Shown: one piece after another, positions 26,529-39,006 of the stretch
Position numbering within the stretch: the first letter of the stretch is position 1
Layout of the letters: each line of letters opens with the position of its first letter
NCBI RefSeq assembly: GCF_000024365.1
Contig: NC_013235.1
Coordinates: 4,588,001-4,652,000, forward strand
Origin: Nakamurella multipartita DSM 44233
GTDB taxonomy: Bacteria; Actinomycetota; Actinomycetes; Mycobacteriales; Nakamurellaceae
DNA length: 64,000 nucleotides
Reading direction: 5' to 3'
Position numbers and translations under genes: made by a program
Notes under the pieces: generated by a model
Databases searched by the model: none
The model's input: the letters and a program-made list of their open reading frames with translations, nothing else
Told to the model about the DNA's origin: nothing

Positions 26529-27626
26529 CTAGCCGTCCGTCGAGAACCGGACACTGCCGGCGGGAAGGTTGACATCGGGCCATACACGGATACCCGACCG
26601 CAGTTCACAGCGGGCACCGACGAGTGCGCGATCGCCGATCACCGCATCATCGACGATGGAATCGGCGCCGATCCGGGCGTCCGACCCAATCACCGATCGG
26701 GTGATCCGGGCGTCTCGATCAACCCGGGCCCCGTCGAAGATCACCGAACCGTCGACCACCGCGCCGGCTTCGATGACCACCCCCCGCCCCACCGTCGAAC
26801 CGCCTATCACCGACGCGGTTGCCGCGACCGAGGCGCCGTCCAGAATGAGGGCGTCGCCGACCGGCCCGGGCAAGGCCGCCGTCGGCGCCACTCCGCGAAC
26901 CAGATCGGCCGAGCCGGTCACGAACGCGGCGGGGGTACCCAGGTCCAGCCAGTAGGTCGAGTCGACGTGCCCGGCCAGCACGGCCCCGGACTCCAGCAGG
27001 CCCGGGAATGTTTCCCGCTCGACCGAGACCACCCGACCGGCCGGGATCGCCTCCAACACCGAACGCTTGAAGACGTAGCAGCCCGCGTTGATCTGGTTGG
27101 TCGGCGGATGCTCGGTCTTCTCCAGGAAGGCAGTGACCCGGCCGTCCGGATCGGTGGGCACGGACCCGAACGCCCGGGCGTCCGCGACCTCGACCAGATG
27201 AAGGGTGACATCCGCGGCCAGGTGCCGATGGGTGGCCAGCAGCGCTGTCAGATCGAGCCCGGAGAGGATGTCACCGTTGAAGATGACCGCGGTGTCGGCG
27301 CGCAGACGGTCAGCAACGTTGCGGATCGCGCCGCCGGTGCCCAGCGGTTCATCCTCAACCACGTACTCGATGTCCAGGCCGAATGCCGACCCGTCACCGA
27401 AGTACTCCGCGAAGGTCTGCGCCTTGTAGCTCGTCCCCAGCACGACGTGGGTCATGCCGGCCGCGTGGATCCGCGACAGCATATGCTCCAAGAAGGGCAC
27501 ACCCGCGGTCGGCAGCATCGGCTTGGCCGCCGACAGGGTCAACGGCCGCAGCCGGGTCCCCTGGCCACCCACCAGGATCACGGCGTCGACGGTGTCGGAA
27601 TTCGGGTCGGATTTCGGCTGAGTCAC
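26529..27626 (-). CDS. Mannose-1-phosphate guanylyltransferase-like nucleotidyltransferase
   Basis: A 365-residue sugar-phosphate nucleotidyltransferase (Rv3264c-like). The N-terminal nucleotide-binding motif is AVILVGGQGTRLRPLT, followed by SAAKPMLPTAGVPFLEHML, FNGDILSGLD (metal Asp) and the substrate region around LEKTEHPPTNQINAGCYVF. The C-terminal part is a left-handed beta-helix hexapeptide domain (SVIGGSTVGRGVVIEAGAVV). It most likely makes GDP-mannose from mannose 1-phosphate supplied by manA/manB. GTG 27626 (VTQPKSDP) follows GAGGGGACC. It is 34 bases downstream of rmlA. Confidence 0.9.
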   Translation of the reverse strand: MTQPKSDPNSDTVDAVILVGGQGTRLRPLTLSAAKPMLPTAGVPFLEHMLSRIHAAGMTHVVLGTSYKAQTFAEYFGDGSAFGLDIEYVVEDEPLGTGGAIRNVADRLRADTAVIFNGDILSGLDLTALLATHRHLAADVTLHLVEVADARAFGSVPTDPDGRVTAFLEKTEHPPTNQINAGCYVFKRSVLEAIPAGRVVSVERETFPGLLESGAVLAGHVDSTYWLDLGTPAAFVTGSADLVRGVAPTAALPGPVGDALILDGASVAATASVIGGSTVGRGVVIEAGAVVDGSVIFDGARVDRDARITRSVIGSDARIGADSIVDDAVIGDRALVGARCELRSGIRVWPDVNLPAGSVRFSTDG

Positions 27627-27660
27627 CCAGGTCCCCTCGGTTGTACCGGCCGTCGTGAGA

Positions 27661-28542
27661 TCAGCCGATCGCGCCCGCTGCGCGGGCAACGGCCATCACA
27701 TACTGCCCGTAGGGCGATTTCGCCAGCGACTTCCCGAGCGCCAAGCACTGGTCGGCGTCGATGAAGCCGGCGGCTAGTGCGATCTCCTCCAGACACGAGA
27801 TTCGGACCCCCTGCCGATGCTCGAGGACCTGGACGAACTCGCCCGCCTCCAACAACGAATCATGGGTACCCGTGTCCAGCCAGGCGAACCCGCGGCCCAG
27901 GTCGATCAACGAGGCCTTGCCCTGTTGCAGGAACAGATTGTTCAGATCGGTGATCTCCAGCTCGCCCCGTGCGCTGGGCTTGAGCGAGCGGGCGTGTTCG
28001 ATGACACTGTTGTCGTAGAAGTAGAGCCCGGTGATTGCCAGATTGGACTTCGGCGCCGCGGGCTTCTCCTCGATGGAGATCAACTTGCCGCTCGCGTCCC
28101 GCTCCCCGACGCCGTAGCGCTCGGGGTCGCGAACCGGGTACCCGAACAGCACGCACCCGTCGATGTCCGCGACGGCGTTCTTCAACGTCCGGGAGAAGCC
28201 CTGACCGTAGAAGATGTTGTCGCCGAGCACCAGCGCCACCGAGTCGCCGCCGACATGGTCCGCGCCGATGATGAAGGCCTCGGCCAGTCCGTTCGGCGCC
28301 GACTGGATGGCGTAGGAGATGCTCAGGCCCCACTCGGACCCGTCGCCGAGCAACCTGCGGAACCCGGCGTTGTCCTCCGGGGTGGTGATCACCAGGATGT
28401 CCTGGATACCGGCCAGCATCAGCACCGATAGCGGGTAGTAGATCATCGGCTTGTCGAAGACCGGCAGCAGCTGCTTGGAGACTGCACGCGTGATGGGGTG
28501 CAGGCGGGTCCCGGCGCCGCCGGCCAGAATGATGCCCTTCAT
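27661..28542 (-). CDS. rmlA: Glucose-1-phosphate thymidylyltransferase
   Basis: A 293-residue enzyme forming dTDP-glucose, the first step to dTDP-L-rhamnose. It begins [20 protein letters not shown] with the GGxGTRLxPxT loop. [26 protein letters not shown] and the substrate-binding [22 protein letters not shown] and TGLYFYDN follow in the usual order. RBS GAAGAGG precedes the ATG. The downstream rhamnose genes rmlB, rmlC and rmlD are not in this window, so dTDP-rhamnose requires them elsewhere or beyond the edge. Confidence 0.97.
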   Translation of the reverse strand: MKGIILAGGAGTRLHPITRAVSKQLLPVFDKPMIYYPLSVLMLAGIQDILVITTPEDNAGFRRLLGDGSEWGLSISYAIQSAPNGLAEAFIIGADHVGGDSVALVLGDNIFYGQGFSRTLKNAVADIDGCVLFGYPVRDPERYGVGERDASGKLISIEEKPAAPKSNLAITGLYFYDNSVIEHARSLKPSARGELEITDLNNLFLQQGKASLIDLGRGFAWLDTGTHDSLLEAGEFVQVLEHRQGVRISCLEEIALAAGFIDADQCLALGKSLAKSPYGQYVMAVARAAGAIG

Positions 28543-28724
28543 CGTTCCTCTTCCATCTCAATCACGCAGCTCAACTCGGTTCTCGGCTCGGCTCGATCAC
28601 TCGGCCCACCAGCCGCCGATGGGTCGTTCGACCGTTACTGACCGTATCGGGGAGCTCGCCGGCCAGGTCCGCCGGCCCGTGATCGTGCACGACCGGCCGG
28701 GCCAGGTCAACCGCAGACCGCCCT

Positions 28725-29654
28725 TCACCTCGCTCGACGCTGTGGCAACGAGGCCCCCCCGGCCACCTTGTTGGACCGCGCCGACACGAAGGACCGAGCG
28801 GCCAGCGCCCCGCGCAGCGCCAGCCGCAGCGGGGCCCTCCACCAGCCCGGATATCGACCTGACAGGTAGCGGTAGGCGCTCACATGGTGCGCCTGGGCCA
28901 TCGCCGATGGGTCGCGCTCGGTCGCGTGCCCGCCCTGGTGCACCACCGTCGCCGCCGGGCAGTAGACGTTCGACCAGCCGGCCCGGCCCAGTCGGTCGCC
29001 CAAGTCGACGTCCTCGAAGTACATGAAGTAGTTCGGGTCGAATCCGTGCACCTCGTCGAAGGCCGCCCGCCGCAGGAACAGGCAGGATCCGGACAACCAT
29101 CCGGCCTCTCGCTCGACCGGGTTCTCGGCGTCCCGCCGATAACGCCGGGTCCAGGGGTTCTTCGGCCAGACCCAGCCCAAAACCGCATGGCCCGCCCCGG
29201 TGAAGATCGACGGAAGTTCCCGAGCCGACGGGTAGACCAGACCGTCCGGAGTGGTGATGAGGGGCCCGAGCGCCCCCGCCCGCGGATACCGCTGGGCTCC
29301 GGCGATCAGCTCGTCGATCGATCCGGGGCCGAACTGCACGTCCGGATTGACGACGAGGACCCAGGTAATGGCCGGATCCAAGGCCGCCACTCCTCGGTTC
29401 GCCGCACCGCCGTAACCCAGATTGGCGCCGGTCCGCAGCAGCCGAACGTTCGGGCGCTTGGCGGCCGACTCGACCGATCCGTCCGTCGACCCGTTGTCGG
29501 CCAGCACGGTCAGCACCGTCCGGCCGGTGGCGGCCGGCAGCGAGTCGAGCAGCCCGGCCAGGGCCGGGCCGGGCGAGTAGGTCACGGCGACCAACCCAAT
29601 CGGCTCCGAATCCGGCACAGACGGCGTCGAATCGGTCGTGGTGTCAGATGTCAT
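28725..29654 (-). CDS. wbbL: GT2 glycosyltransferase (WbbL rhamnosyltransferase-like)
   Basis: A 309-residue GT-A fold transferase. LVAVTYSPGPALAGLL, LADNGSTDGSVE, GANLGYGGAANRG and VVNPDVQFGPG (metal DxD-like) form the family order, then SGSCLFLRRAAFDEVHGFDP and FMYFEDVDLGDRLGRAGW. It resembles WbbL1/Rv3265c, which adds rhamnose to the GlcNAc-decaprenyl diphosphate linker. The ATG overlaps the stop of the upstream GT4 gene by four bases (ATGA), and the RBS is AGGAGC. The linker assignment is inference from position and similarity. Confidence 0.85.
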   Translation of the reverse strand: MTSDTTTDSTPSVPDSEPIGLVAVTYSPGPALAGLLDSLPAATGRTVLTVLADNGSTDGSVESAAKRPNVRLLRTGANLGYGGAANRGVAALDPAITWVLVVNPDVQFGPGSIDELIAGAQRYPRAGALGPLITTPDGLVYPSARELPSIFTGAGHAVLGWVWPKNPWTRRYRRDAENPVEREAGWLSGSCLFLRRAAFDEVHGFDPNYFMYFEDVDLGDRLGRAGWSNVYCPAATVVHQGGHATERDPSAMAQAHHVSAYRYLSGRYPGWWRAPLRLALRGALAARSFVSARSNKVAGGASLPQRRAR

Positions 29655-30793
29655 GACTGAGCTCCTGATGCGGCGAGCCGGTAGGCGCGCTGGTGCGCCT
29701 GCGCGCAGGCCACCCAGGTAAATTCGCCGGCCCGGACGATGGCCGCATGCGCCAACCGGGCTCGCTCCTCCGGCTGGTCGAGCAGCCGGACGAGCGCGTC
29801 GGCGATATCGCCGGCCCCGGTTTCGCTATAGGCAACCGCATCCCCACCCACCTCGGGCAGGGACAGCCGGCGGGTGGTGAGCACGGGCGCACCACACGCC
29901 ATCGCCTCGAGCACGGGAAGGCCGAACCCCTCGCCGAGGCTGGGGTAGGCAACCACGAGTGCCCCGCCCAGAAAGCCGGGCAGCTGCTCAATGGCCAGGT
30001 GCCCAGGCCGGATAACGCTCAGGCCGGGCGGGACCGCGGCCATCGCGGGCTCGATGGCCGCGTCCCAGCCGGGTGATCCGGCGAGCACCAGCACCGGCGG
30101 ATCGCCGCGGTGGGCCGCCGCACGAACGAACCCCCTGATCAAGGCGGGCACGTTCTTGCGCGGCTCAAGGGTGCCCAGGAAGCCGATCCAGGGTTGCCGA
30201 CCCAGCCCGAGAGCGGCGGCGGCCGCCTGCTTCTGCGCATCGGTCGGCGGCCGGAACAACTCGTGGTCGACCCCGTGATGGGCGACCACGAGCTTGGCCG
30301 GATCGGCCCCCACCAACCGCACGAGCTCGGCCTTGGTCGCCCGGCTGGGCACGACGCAGACCGCCGATCGCCGCAGTGCGGTCCGGGTCCAGGCGCGGAA
30401 GAACCGGCCCTTGACGCCCAGGTGCAGGCCACGGTCGGAGAAGAACGTCGCGTCATGAAGCGTGACGACCACCGGCAGGGGTGCGGCCAGCGGCATCGTG
30501 TAGTGCGGTGAATGCAGGACATCGGCCGACAGCCGTCGGGCCAGCCGGGGCAGCGTGGTCTGCTCCCAGGCCAGCCGCGCCGGGCGACTGTCCAGCTGCT
30601 CCGCCGTGGGGACGATCCGGCTGTGGGTCGCGAGCTTGGCGAAGGTCGCGGCGTCCCGATGCTGGCACACCACCGAGAGCGTCGAGCCGGCGGCGTCCAG
30701 CGCGCCGGCCAGCTTGTCGACGTAGCGACCGACGCCACCACGATCGGCCGGGATGGCGGTGGCATCGAGCAGCACGTGCGGCTCAGTGCCCAT
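29651..30793 (-). CDS. GT4 family glycosyltransferase (group 1)
   Basis: A 380-residue GT-B fold transferase. The N-terminal GGVGRYVDKLAGAL loop, the DATFFSDRG and HSPHYTMPL acceptor-domain segments, and the C-terminal GFLGTLEPRKNVPALIRGF, YPSLGEGFGLPVLEAMACG (the E(x7)E-type nucleotide-sugar motif) are present. The sugar donor is unknown. The ATG at 30793 has AAGGG about 9 nt upstream; GTG 30799 lies too close to it. It is translationally coupled to the WbbL-like gene. Confidence 0.88.
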   Translation of the reverse strand: MGTEPHVLLDATAIPADRGGVGRYVDKLAGALDAAGSTLSVVCQHRDAATFAKLATHSRIVPTAEQLDSRPARLAWEQTTLPRLARRLSADVLHSPHYTMPLAAPLPVVVTLHDATFFSDRGLHLGVKGRFFRAWTRTALRRSAVCVVPSRATKAELVRLVGADPAKLVVAHHGVDHELFRPPTDAQKQAAAAALGLGRQPWIGFLGTLEPRKNVPALIRGFVRAAAHRGDPPVLVLAGSPGWDAAIEPAMAAVPPGLSVIRPGHLAIEQLPGFLGGALVVAYPSLGEGFGLPVLEAMACGAPVLTTRRLSLPEVGGDAVAYSETGAGDIADALVRLLDQPEERARLAHAAIVRAGEFTWVACAQAHQRAYRLAASGAQS

Positions 30794-30907
30794 CCCCACC
30801 GCCCTTCCGTCTGCCCGCGGCTTGCCTCGGCTGGGTCAGCCTAGTAGTTGGCCGAGCGGGCCAGACCACCGTCGAGCAACCAGGGACAGCGGGACGCACA
30901 TCCGGGC

Positions 30908-31996
30908 TCATCCGGCGTGCAGATCCCAAAGTCGATTCGCCGCCTCCGGCCAGCTGAACGCGGAGGACCGCTGCTGCCCGCGCAGAGCCAGGTCGGTCGC
31001 CAACGCCCGGTCCTGCAGCACCTGGGCAAGCGCATCGGCCAGCGCGACCGGGTCCTGCCGAGGGACGACGATGGCGGCGCCCGCGACCAGTTCGACCAAG
31101 GCCGGCGCGTCGGAGCACACGACGGGCACCGCCGCCGCCATCGCCTCCAGTACCGGCAGTCCGAAGCCCTCCGAACGGGAGGGCGCGGCGAACGCGGCGG
31201 CGCCATCAAGGACGGCGGCCAGATCAGCGTCGCTGAGCCGGCCGAGCTTGTGCAGCCGCTCCGGCGCCACCTCGGCTCGGGCCGCCAGCGTCGGCACGTC
31301 CACCTCGCCCCAGCCACCGGGCCCGACAATGGCCAGGTGGGCCTGGTGCAGGGCCGGCTGCCCCATGGCCGCGATCAACGTGTCGATTCCCTTGCGCGGC
31401 TCGAGGGTGCCGATCGCCAGGACGTACCGCTCGGTCAAACCCAGGTCGCGACGTCGGTGCTTGGCGTCGGCCGGAACCGGAAGCGCGGTCACGCCATGCC
31501 CGACCACGACGATCCGGTCGGCGGCTCGCGGGAAGATGCCGTGCAGATCGCTCGCGACCGCCGCGGAGGGCACCACCACGCTGCGCGCCCGCTCCATGGC
31601 CCGGCCCACCATCACCTGGTGCCAGTGCACCCCGCGGGCAGTCAGAGTCTCCGGATGGGTCCACGGCACGGCGTCGTGCACGGTGACCACGAGCCCGTCA
31701 AGACGAGGCGGCGCCAGCGGCGTCGTGGCATGCACAGCCTGGCCACCGACGGTCGGCGGCAGTCCGCGAAGCCAGAGCTCGCCCAGCACCCGGTGACCGG
31801 CCGGCAGGCGAACCGGCCCGTTCGTGCCGGCGATCGCTGCGGCCCGCACGTTGCGGTGCCACGCGGTGACCGTGCGGACCGACCATCCCGGCCGGGGTCG
31901 CTCGGCCAAGGCCTGGGCGATCTGCGCAGCGTATCGACCGGTCCCACCCGGCACCGGCGCCAGACACTGCTCGACGATGACGCTGAGCTGTTTCAT
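30908..31996 (-). CDS. GT4 family glycosyltransferase (group 1)
   Basis: A 362-residue GT-B transferase similar in outline to its downstream neighbour. It shows PGGTGRYAAQIAQALAER, an internal TVHDAVPWTHPETL segment, VVVPSAAVASDL, then AIGTLEPRKGIDTLIAA and APSRSEGFGLPVLEAMAAA. The ATG 31996 start (MKQLSVIVEQ) fits the family; the frame remains open upstream in a non-homologous extension. Sugar and acceptor are unknown. Together with the downstream GT4 and GT2 it forms a tandem of three transferases. Confidence 0.87.
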   Translation of the reverse strand: MKQLSVIVEQCLAPVPGGTGRYAAQIAQALAERPRPGWSVRTVTAWHRNVRAAAIAGTNGPVRLPAGHRVLGELWLRGLPPTVGGQAVHATTPLAPPRLDGLVVTVHDAVPWTHPETLTARGVHWHQVMVGRAMERARSVVVPSAAVASDLHGIFPRAADRIVVVGHGVTALPVPADAKHRRRDLGLTERYVLAIGTLEPRKGIDTLIAAMGQPALHQAHLAIVGPGGWGEVDVPTLAARAEVAPERLHKLGRLSDADLAAVLDGAAAFAAPSRSEGFGLPVLEAMAAAVPVVCSDAPALVELVAGAAIVVPRQDPVALADALAQVLQDRALATDLALRGQQRSSAFSWPEAANRLWDLHAG

Positions 31997-32136
31997 CCGC
32001 TCAGCACAACACACGGTGAGCCCTACCGGCGTCCCAAGGATCGCACCTCGGTACGGGCCAGATCCGGCTATCGCCTGGCATATTGATCGTGCCACCCGCT
32101 GGGATTGCGGTGGACCGGATCGAAAGATTGGACGAG

Positions 32137-33443
32137 ATGGACACCTCGCTGATGAGCGGGTGGCTGAGCTGGCTGGTGCTCGGCCTGGGGGTCGCCGGTG
32201 CGGCGTTCCTGCTCGTCCGACGGCCTCGCTGGTGGTGGCTGTACGTGGTGCCACCGGTCGTTCTGGTCTCGGCCGTGACCGGGTGGCTGCTCGGCACGGT
32301 CGGCGGCGAGAAGTTATTCGCCCAGCCACTGACCGGCTCGGACATCTTCTGGATCGCCATCGCCCTGGCGGCCATCGGTCTGGCCGTCGGGCAACAGGTC
32401 CGCAGCCCGTGGTGGCGTAAGATCGTTGCCGTCGTGGCCGCGGTGCTGGTGCTGGCCGCCGCCGGCAATCAGATCAACAAGAACTACCAGGAGTTCCCGG
32501 CGGTCAAGGACCTGTTCGGGCCATCGGGCACGGACCAGAGTTCGCTGCCGCCGGTGACCCCACAGACCACCCGACCGACCACGCCGTCCGGTCCGCTCAC
32601 CGCGACGTGGGCCCCGACGGGCGCCAACATTCCGGCCGACAGCAAGGGCAAGATCCTGCCGTTCACGATTCCCCCCACCCAGTCGGGCTTTTCAGCGCGT
32701 CCCGGCTGGGTGTACCTGCCACCGGCATACTTTGCGGACAATCGGGAGCCGCTTCCGGTCCTGATCCTGTTCCACGGCCAGCCCGGCAGTCCCGACGACT
32801 GGATCACCGGCGATCGGGTCCAGACCGTCATGAACGATTTCGCCGCCCAGCACAACGGAATCGCCCCGGTGGTGGTAATTCCCGACGTGCTTGGTTCCCA
32901 GCTGGCCAACCCGATCTGTGCCGACAGCAGCTTGGGCAACGTCGACACCTACCTGGCCAAGGACCTCCCGGCGGCGATCGCCAGCCAATTGGACGTCGAC
33001 CAAGACCACCGGCACTGGGTGGTCGGCGGCTTCTCCTACGGCGGGACCTGCGCCCTGCAGATGGCTACTAATCATCCCGATGTGTACCCCCACTTCGTCA
33101 ATATCAGCGGCGAGAAGGAGCCGACCCTGGGCTCGGGCGACACTGCGCGCAAGACCACGGTCGATGCCGCATTTGGCGGCGACGAGGCCAAGTTTGTCGC
33201 GATCAATCCGGCCGACCTGATGCAGAAGCACTCCTTTCCGGATTCGTCGGGCTGGTTCATCTGGGGTCAGGCTGATCCGGACACCAAGCTCCAGCAGATT
33301 CGCAACGACCAACTGGCCACGACGGCCGGGATGAACGTCCAGATCTGGGAGGTCCCGGAGACCGGTCACGATTGGGGTACCGCGGCTTCCGGGTTGGCCC
33401 ACGTCATGCCCTGGATGGCCACCACCATGGGCCTGACCGGCTG

Positions 33444-33444
<1 letters not shown>
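32137..33444 (+). CDS. Membrane-anchored esterase-family (alpha/beta hydrolase) protein
   Basis: A 435-residue protein. Four hydrophobic segments near the N-terminus (for example WLSWLVLGLGVAGAAFLLV and DIFWIAIALAAIGLAV) are followed by a Pro/Thr-rich linker and an esterase domain of the FrmB/antigen-85-like family. FHGQPGSPDDWI is the oxyanion region, VVGGFSYGGTCALQMA carries the catalytic Ser and VPETGHDWG the His. The catalytic domain should face outside. The substrate is unknown; acyl transfer to glycan or lipid is possible. ATG 32137 or GTG 32110 could be the start. TGATG couples it to the next GT2. Confidence 0.85.
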
Positions 33445-36790
<3,346 letters not shown>

Positions 36791-37090
36791 GCCGGTCACG
36801 CTATGTCCAGCAGCCGCGGCAACCAAGCCTGGGCGGTCACGGCCCGCCGTCCGCCCCGACCATCCCGTGGTCTGCAGCTCGCGCGTCGTCCAGGTGGTGA
36901 ACCATCGGCGGACACCCGATCCCACGGCCGCGCCGCCGGATGCGTGACGGCCGGCATTGCTGCTTCGGGTCGCCCTCGCGCCGTCGCCACCGCTGGCCCG
37001 TCTACCCGTTGCCCGAGGTTCCCGCGATAGGCTCATTCGGCCACAGCGCCGAAAGGGCGCCAAAAAGGGCGCCAAAAAAGGGGAGGACTC
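36791..37090. promoter_or_regulatory. Divergent intergenic region with GGGCGCCAAAAA repeat
   Basis: About 300 bases separate divergent genes, with no gene I can support. The last 40 bases hold two copies of a 12-bp unit, AAAGGGCGCC plus an A-tract (37052-37073), ending in AAAAAAGGGGAGGACTC next to the ATG at 37091. The GGGGAGG is the ribosome-binding site. The A-tracts and the phased GGCGCC palindromes look like a regulatory or bendable element. Confidence 0.5.
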
Positions 37091-37945
37091 ATGGCCCATG
37101 TCGTCGTCACCGGGGCAGGTGGCTATCTCGGCCCGCACGTCGTGTCTGCTGTCTTGGATCGCGGCCACGCCGTCACCGCCGTGGTCCGACCGGGCTCCAC
37201 GATCCGTCTGGACGATCGCGCCGAGGTGCTGGAGGCGGATGTGCTGCGCGACGGGATCGATATCCCGTCGCGGGGGTCCGCGGGCCCAGTCACAGTCGTT
37301 CACCTGGCGTGGAGGGATGGATTCCACCACAACTCACCCGCGCACATGGCCGAATTGTCGGCGCACTACCAGTTGCTGACCGAGCTTCCGAACCGCGGCG
37401 TTGCCCGGATCATCGCATTGGGCACGATGCACGAGGTCGGATACTGGGAAGGGGCGATCGACGCGGACACGCCGACGCAGCCGCTCTCCCAGTACGGCGT
37501 GGCCAAGGACGCGCTGCGCCGATCGTTGGAGTTGGCCCTACCCGACTCGGTCGGACTCGTCTGGGCGAGGGCGTTCTACATCTATGGTGACGACCGGCGC
37601 AACCGGTCGATCTTCGCCCGCCTGCTGCAGGCGGTCGACGAGGGGCAAACCTCGCTTCCCTTCACTTCGGGTAAGAACCGGTACGACTTCATCAGAGTCG
37701 AGGAGCTGGGTCGGCAGTTGGCGGCCCTGGTCGACGCCGAGGACGTGACCGGGACGCTCAACTGCTGCACCGGTCGACCGGTGTCGCTGGCCGACAAGGT
37801 GATGGAGTTCATCCGGGAGAACGATCTCCCGATCAGCCTAGATTATGGTGCGTTTCCCGACAGACCGTACGACTCCCCCGGGATCTGGGGAGACGCATCA
37901 CGCATCCTCGATGTCGTAGCCAGAGACAAGGTCGCGACCAGCTGA
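37091..37945 (+). CDS. NAD(P)-dependent sugar epimerase/dehydratase (SDR)
   Basis: A 284-residue extended short-chain dehydrogenase. VVVTGAGGYLGPHVVSAVL is the TGxxGxxG nucleotide loop. VVHLAWRDGF, ALGTMHEVGYWEG, and SQYGVAKDALRRSLEL (YxxxK catalytic pair) follow. YDFIRVEELGRQLAALVDAE is the family C-terminal region. It likely reduces or epimerises a nucleotide sugar; the substrate is unknown. ATG 37091 follows GGGGAGG. Confidence 0.85.
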   Translation: MAHVVVTGAGGYLGPHVVSAVLDRGHAVTAVVRPGSTIRLDDRAEVLEADVLRDGIDIPSRGSAGPVTVVHLAWRDGFHHNSPAHMAELSAHYQLLTELPNRGVARIIALGTMHEVGYWEGAIDADTPTQPLSQYGVAKDALRRSLELALPDSVGLVWARAFYIYGDDRRNRSIFARLLQAVDEGQTSLPFTSGKNRYDFIRVEELGRQLAALVDAEDVTGTLNCCTGRPVSLADKVMEFIRENDLPISLDYGAFPDRPYDSPGIWGDASRILDVVARDKVATS

Positions 37946-37972
37946 ACTTGGGGCACCGTGAGGTTGCTCCCG

Positions 37973-38998
37973 TCAGATGGTGCCGTCCTTCATGGCTTGT
38001 TCGATCCATGGAATGACCTCGTCGAGCATGTCCTCAAGCGTCGTTTCCGCCTGAAAACCCAAGATATCGCGGGCCTTGTCGGTAGCCGGAACCCGACGCT
38101 GCACGTCGTACTCGAAGGCCGGATCGTGGACCAGGTTCATGAACACCTCCGGGCCCTTGATCTTCGTCCAGATGATTTGCGCCAGCTCGGTCACCGTGTG
38201 TCCGGTCGGGGTCGAAAGGTTGAAATCGTCATTGAGGGCCTTTGGGTGGGCCATCGCATCGACGATCCCGCGGGCCAAGTCACCTCCGTACGTGTAGTGC
38301 CGGATCTGGTTGCCCTCGCCCAGGATGTGCAGCGGGTCCTGGCCCTTGAGCACCTTTTGCACCAGGTCCGGGACCACGTGACTCATGGCCAGCTTCACGT
38401 TGCCCGAGTCGATCTCCACGTCACCAAGGGCGCGGGATTCGCCGATGCCGACGCAATTGAACGGCCGCAGAATCGTGTAGGGCAGCTTGTACTGATCCCA
38501 TGCTGCGCGGGCGAAGTACTCGACGGCCAGTTTCTGAAAACCGTAGGAGGACAGCGGTGGCGGAACCTTGCGTTCGTCGCCCTCCTGCGAGGGCCACGTG
38601 GTCGTTGATTCGAACACCATCGAGGACGACATGTACGTCACCTTGCTCAATTTGCCCGACTTGTGCGCGGTGATCGCCGCATCACAGGATGAGGCGATGA
38701 TCCGCTCGTTCTGCGCCAGCAGGTCGTAGGCATAGGTGTGGAAGTAGGAGATGCCGCCGATCAACGCAGCGCCTGCGATGAAATGCTCGCAATCCAGCAG
38801 CAGCTCCGTCATCAGCTCGGTATCCTGCACATCGCCCTTAATTAAGTTATAGTTGGGATTGTCGTCGTACGACTTGACGACCGGCCCGTACTTTGAATAG
38901 TTGTCCACACCAACCACCGAATATCCTCGGCGCAGCAACTCCTCAACGACGTAGCCGCCAATGAACCCGGCCGAACCGCTGACCAGAACTTTCTCCAT
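37973..38998 (-). CDS. NAD-dependent nucleotide-sugar epimerase/dehydratase (SDR)
   Basis: A 341-residue extended SDR. VLVSGSAGFIGGYVVEELLRRG is the nucleotide loop; GISYFHTYAYDLLAQNERI and LSSYGFQKLAVEYFARAAW (YxxxK) follow. NCVGIGESRALGDVEI, HILGEGNQIRHYTYGGDLARGI is the family C-terminal site. Nearest known types are GDP-mannose or UDP-glucose epimerases/dehydratases; which one is not decidable. Codons are less GC-rich than neighbours. ATG 38998 (MEKVLVSG) or TTG 39010. It lies 8 bases downstream of the GT2 gene stop. Confidence 0.85.
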   Translation of the reverse strand: MEKVLVSGSAGFIGGYVVEELLRRGYSVVGVDNYSKYGPVVKSYDDNPNYNLIKGDVQDTELMTELLLDCEHFIAGAALIGGISYFHTYAYDLLAQNERIIASSCDAAITAHKSGKLSKVTYMSSSMVFESTTTWPSQEGDERKVPPPLSSYGFQKLAVEYFARAAWDQYKLPYTILRPFNCVGIGESRALGDVEIDSGNVKLAMSHVVPDLVQKVLKGQDPLHILGEGNQIRHYTYGGDLARGIVDAMAHPKALNDDFNLSTPTGHTVTELAQIIWTKIKGPEVFMNLVHDPAFEYDVQRRVPATDKARDILGFQAETTLEDMLDEVIPWIEQAMKDGTI

Positions 38999-39006
38999 CG
39001 TAGTGC

